From Acidobacteriota bacterium (GTDB taxonomy: Bacteria > Acidobacteriota > UBA6911): DNA of 7,308 nucleotides. The stretch covers positions 1 to 7,308 of the forward strand of contig JAFNAH010000063.1 in assembly GCA_017860075.1 (NCBI GenBank), given 5' to 3'. This document shows, in pieces, positions 6,346 to 7,308 of the stretch. The notes under the pieces are model-generated. The model saw nothing but the letters and a program-made list of their open reading frames with translations. It searched no databases and had not been told where the DNA came from. The number at the start of each line of letters is the position of its first letter. Positions within the stretch are counted from its first letter, which is position 1. A program made the translations under genes and the position numbers.

Positions 6346-7104
6346 ATGTTCGAAATGAGCTTATGGGAATGGGTTGTCCTCCTGCTCGGATCCCTTGCGG
6401 TGGGGCTGTCGAAGACGGGGATCGCCGGCCTGGGAATCTTCACGGTCGCGCTCTTTGCCAGTGTCCTCCCGGCTCGGGAATCCACCGGTGTTCTCCTTCT
6501 TCTGCTCATCTGCGGCGACCTGATCGCTGTCCCCCTCTACCGGCGTCATGCCGTGTGGCCGCACCTCTGGAAGCTCTGCCCGTGGGTAGCCGCGGGAGTC
6601 ATCCTCGGGTACCTCGCCATGGGCCACCTGCAGGGGGACAAGGCGTTCCAACGGATGATCGGGGGGATTCTGCTGGGCATGGTGGCGATTCACCTCTGGA
6701 GGCAGCGGCAGCTTGCGCGCGATCCCGACCGGACCAATGACAGGGTCCCGCACAGGATGTGGTTTGCAGCGCTCATGGGAACGATGGCAGGCTTCACGAC
6801 TATGGTCGCCAACGCGGCCGGCCCGGTCATGATTCTCTACATGCTTTCGATGCAGCTGCCCAAAATGGAGTTCATGGGAACCGGAGCCTGGTTCTTCCTG
6901 GCGGTCAATCTCTTCAAGGTGCCGTTTAGCTATCGGCTGGACCTGATCACACCGGCTTCACTCATGCTGGACCTGAAGCTCGCACCGATGGTGGTGCTTG
7001 GCGCCGTGCTTGGACGCCTGCTCATCGGCCACATCAACCAGCGGTTGTTCGAGGCGCTGGCACTCGTACTCGCGGTTCTCGCTGCCGCCAGGATGCTTGC
7101 CTGA
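6346..7104 (+). CDS. TauE/SafE-family membrane permease (sulfite exporter-like)
   Basis: This is a 252-residue integral membrane protein of the TauE/SafE (formerly DUF81) family. Characterised members export sulfite or organosulfur anions such as sulfoacetate, but most are untested and the substrate here is unknown. The first half opens with a hydrophobic helix (6-22) and the family glycine motif GLSKTGIAGLG (20-30), followed by helices at about 32-43, 47-63 and 78-92. The second half repeats the pattern with MGTMAGFTTMVANAAGP (144-160), where the conserved NxxGP lies, then VMILYML, AWFFLAVNLFKVPFSY (181-196) and two closing helices (213-229 and 235-251). The length is normal. ATG at 6346 is chosen for length, but no Shine-Dalgarno sequence precedes it or the alternative ATG at 6355, so initiation may be leaderless or weak. 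It is divergent from the Tat-signal gene. No sulfur-metabolism gene is nearby to indicate the substrate. Confidence 0.5.
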   Translation: MFEMSLWEWVVLLLGSLAVGLSKTGIAGLGIFTVALFASVLPARESTGVLLLLLICGDLIAVPLYRRHAVWPHLWKLCPWVAAGVILGYLAMGHLQGDKAFQRMIGGILLGMVAIHLWRQRQLARDPDRTNDRVPHRMWFAALMGTMAGFTTMVANAAGPVMILYMLSMQLPKMEFMGTGAWFFLAVNLFKVPFSYRLDLITPASLMLDLKLAPMVVLGAVLGRLLIGHINQRLFEALALVLAVLAAARMLA

Positions 7105-7213
7105 ATTCGTTCTGATCGTGGCGGTTACCGACCCCCTCGGCCTTCTGTCCGGCCTCTTTCGTATAGCCAGGAAGTTGCTGACCGGGATGCGGGACGTGAA
7201 GAACTGAAAGATC

Positions 7214-7300
7214 ACCGCAGAGACGCTGGGTTCGCTGAGACAACTATCTGATTCGAAATCAGATAAGGATTCTTCTCTGCGATCTTCGTGCCTCTGCGGT
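7214..7300. repeat. Long imperfect palindromic intergenic element
   Basis: The outer arms are inverted copies: ACCGCAGAG at 7214-7222 and CTCTGCGGT at 7292-7300. Comparing the outer 30 bases of each side gives about 21 matches. The centre is a perfect hairpin with 9-bp arms (TATCTGATT 7245-7253, AATCAGATA 7257-7265) and a 3-base loop. The whole could fold into one interrupted hairpin. This resembles the dispersed CAGAGACGC-type palindromes common between genes in many environmental bacteria; it encodes nothing. It begins 109 bases after the TauE/SafE stop. Confidence 0.5.
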
Positions 7301-7307
7301 TGTTTTT
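7245..7307 (+). terminator. Possible terminator of the TauE/SafE transcript
   Basis: The right half of the palindromic element is followed on the + strand by TGTTTTT (7301-7307). If the long palindrome folds in RNA, its base would sit directly before this T-run, so the element could double as an intrinsic terminator for the upstream permease gene. The stem is interrupted and A+T-rich in its core. The window ends here, so the rest of the tract is unseen. Confidence 0.5.
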
Positions 7308-7308
7308 C

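Noticed and set aside
6998..7207. Small gene overlapping and following the permease end
   Set aside because: Most of it is out of frame within the permease gene. The remaining part (7105-7207) has no start signal and no recognisable similarity.
7034..7243. 69-codon open frame on the - strand at the window end
   Set aside because: It starts within the palindromic repeat and overlaps the permease in antisense, with low-complexity basic composition and no family resemblance.

Overview
The window is about 60% GC and reads as an ordinary chromosomal stretch from an uncultured, free-living or sediment/soil-type bacterium. It holds five complete protein genes, the tail of a sixth, and intergenic spacers that carry short repeats. 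The DksA-type zinc finger at the left edge, a Tat-signal protein with a sugar-isomerase-like fold, a long cytosolic GH63-like glycosidase, degenerate hexamer repeats and a 'CCGCAGAG'-type palindromic repeat would fit Acidobacteriota or related phyla (Planctomycetota/Verrucomicrobiota, candidate phyla such as Hydrogenedentota, or the former Deltaproteobacteria). This placement is a guess. No rRNA or other phylogenetic marker is present to test it.

Layout from left to right. (1) 2-112 (+): C-terminal zinc finger of a DksA/TraR-family protein, truncated by the window edge. (2) 146-170: a strong hairpin with T-rich flanks on both strands, shared as terminator by the DksA-like gene and the convergent gene to its right. 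(3) 172-1050 (-): EamA/DMT-family ten-helix transporter, with a plausible sigma70-type promoter at 1093-1121. (4) 1051-1285: divergent control region. (5) 1286-1843 (+): PduO-type cob(I)alamin adenosyltransferase with a GTG start. (6) 1898-4645 (-): 915-residue GH63/MGH1-like glycoside hydrolase, convergent with the adenosyltransferase. (7) 4734-6161 (-): 475-residue protein with a twin-arginine leader and an L-fucose/L-arabinose-isomerase-like C-terminal half, 88 bases upstream of the glycosidase on the same strand. (8) 6162-6345: divergent spacer. (9) 6346-7104 (+): TauE/SafE-family permease. (10) 7214 to the window end: a long imperfect palindrome with a perfect 9-bp core hairpin.

The isomerase-fold gene and the GH63-like gene are probably co-transcribed and form the only likely carbohydrate module here. 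The first carries an export signal and the second does not, so they may act in different compartments. The transporters and the adenosyltransferase look like independent housekeeping or accessory functions. No B12-dependent enzyme is present to pair with the adenosyltransferase.

The most unusual non-coding signal is a pair of degenerate hexamer arrays, each six units (36 bases) long. One lies between the isomerase-fold gene and the glycosidase, the other upstream of the isomerase-fold gene, and both place GAC/GAT every six bases. I see no defence system, CRISPR array, transposase, tRNA or rRNA, and no evidence for a dramatic new multi-gene system.
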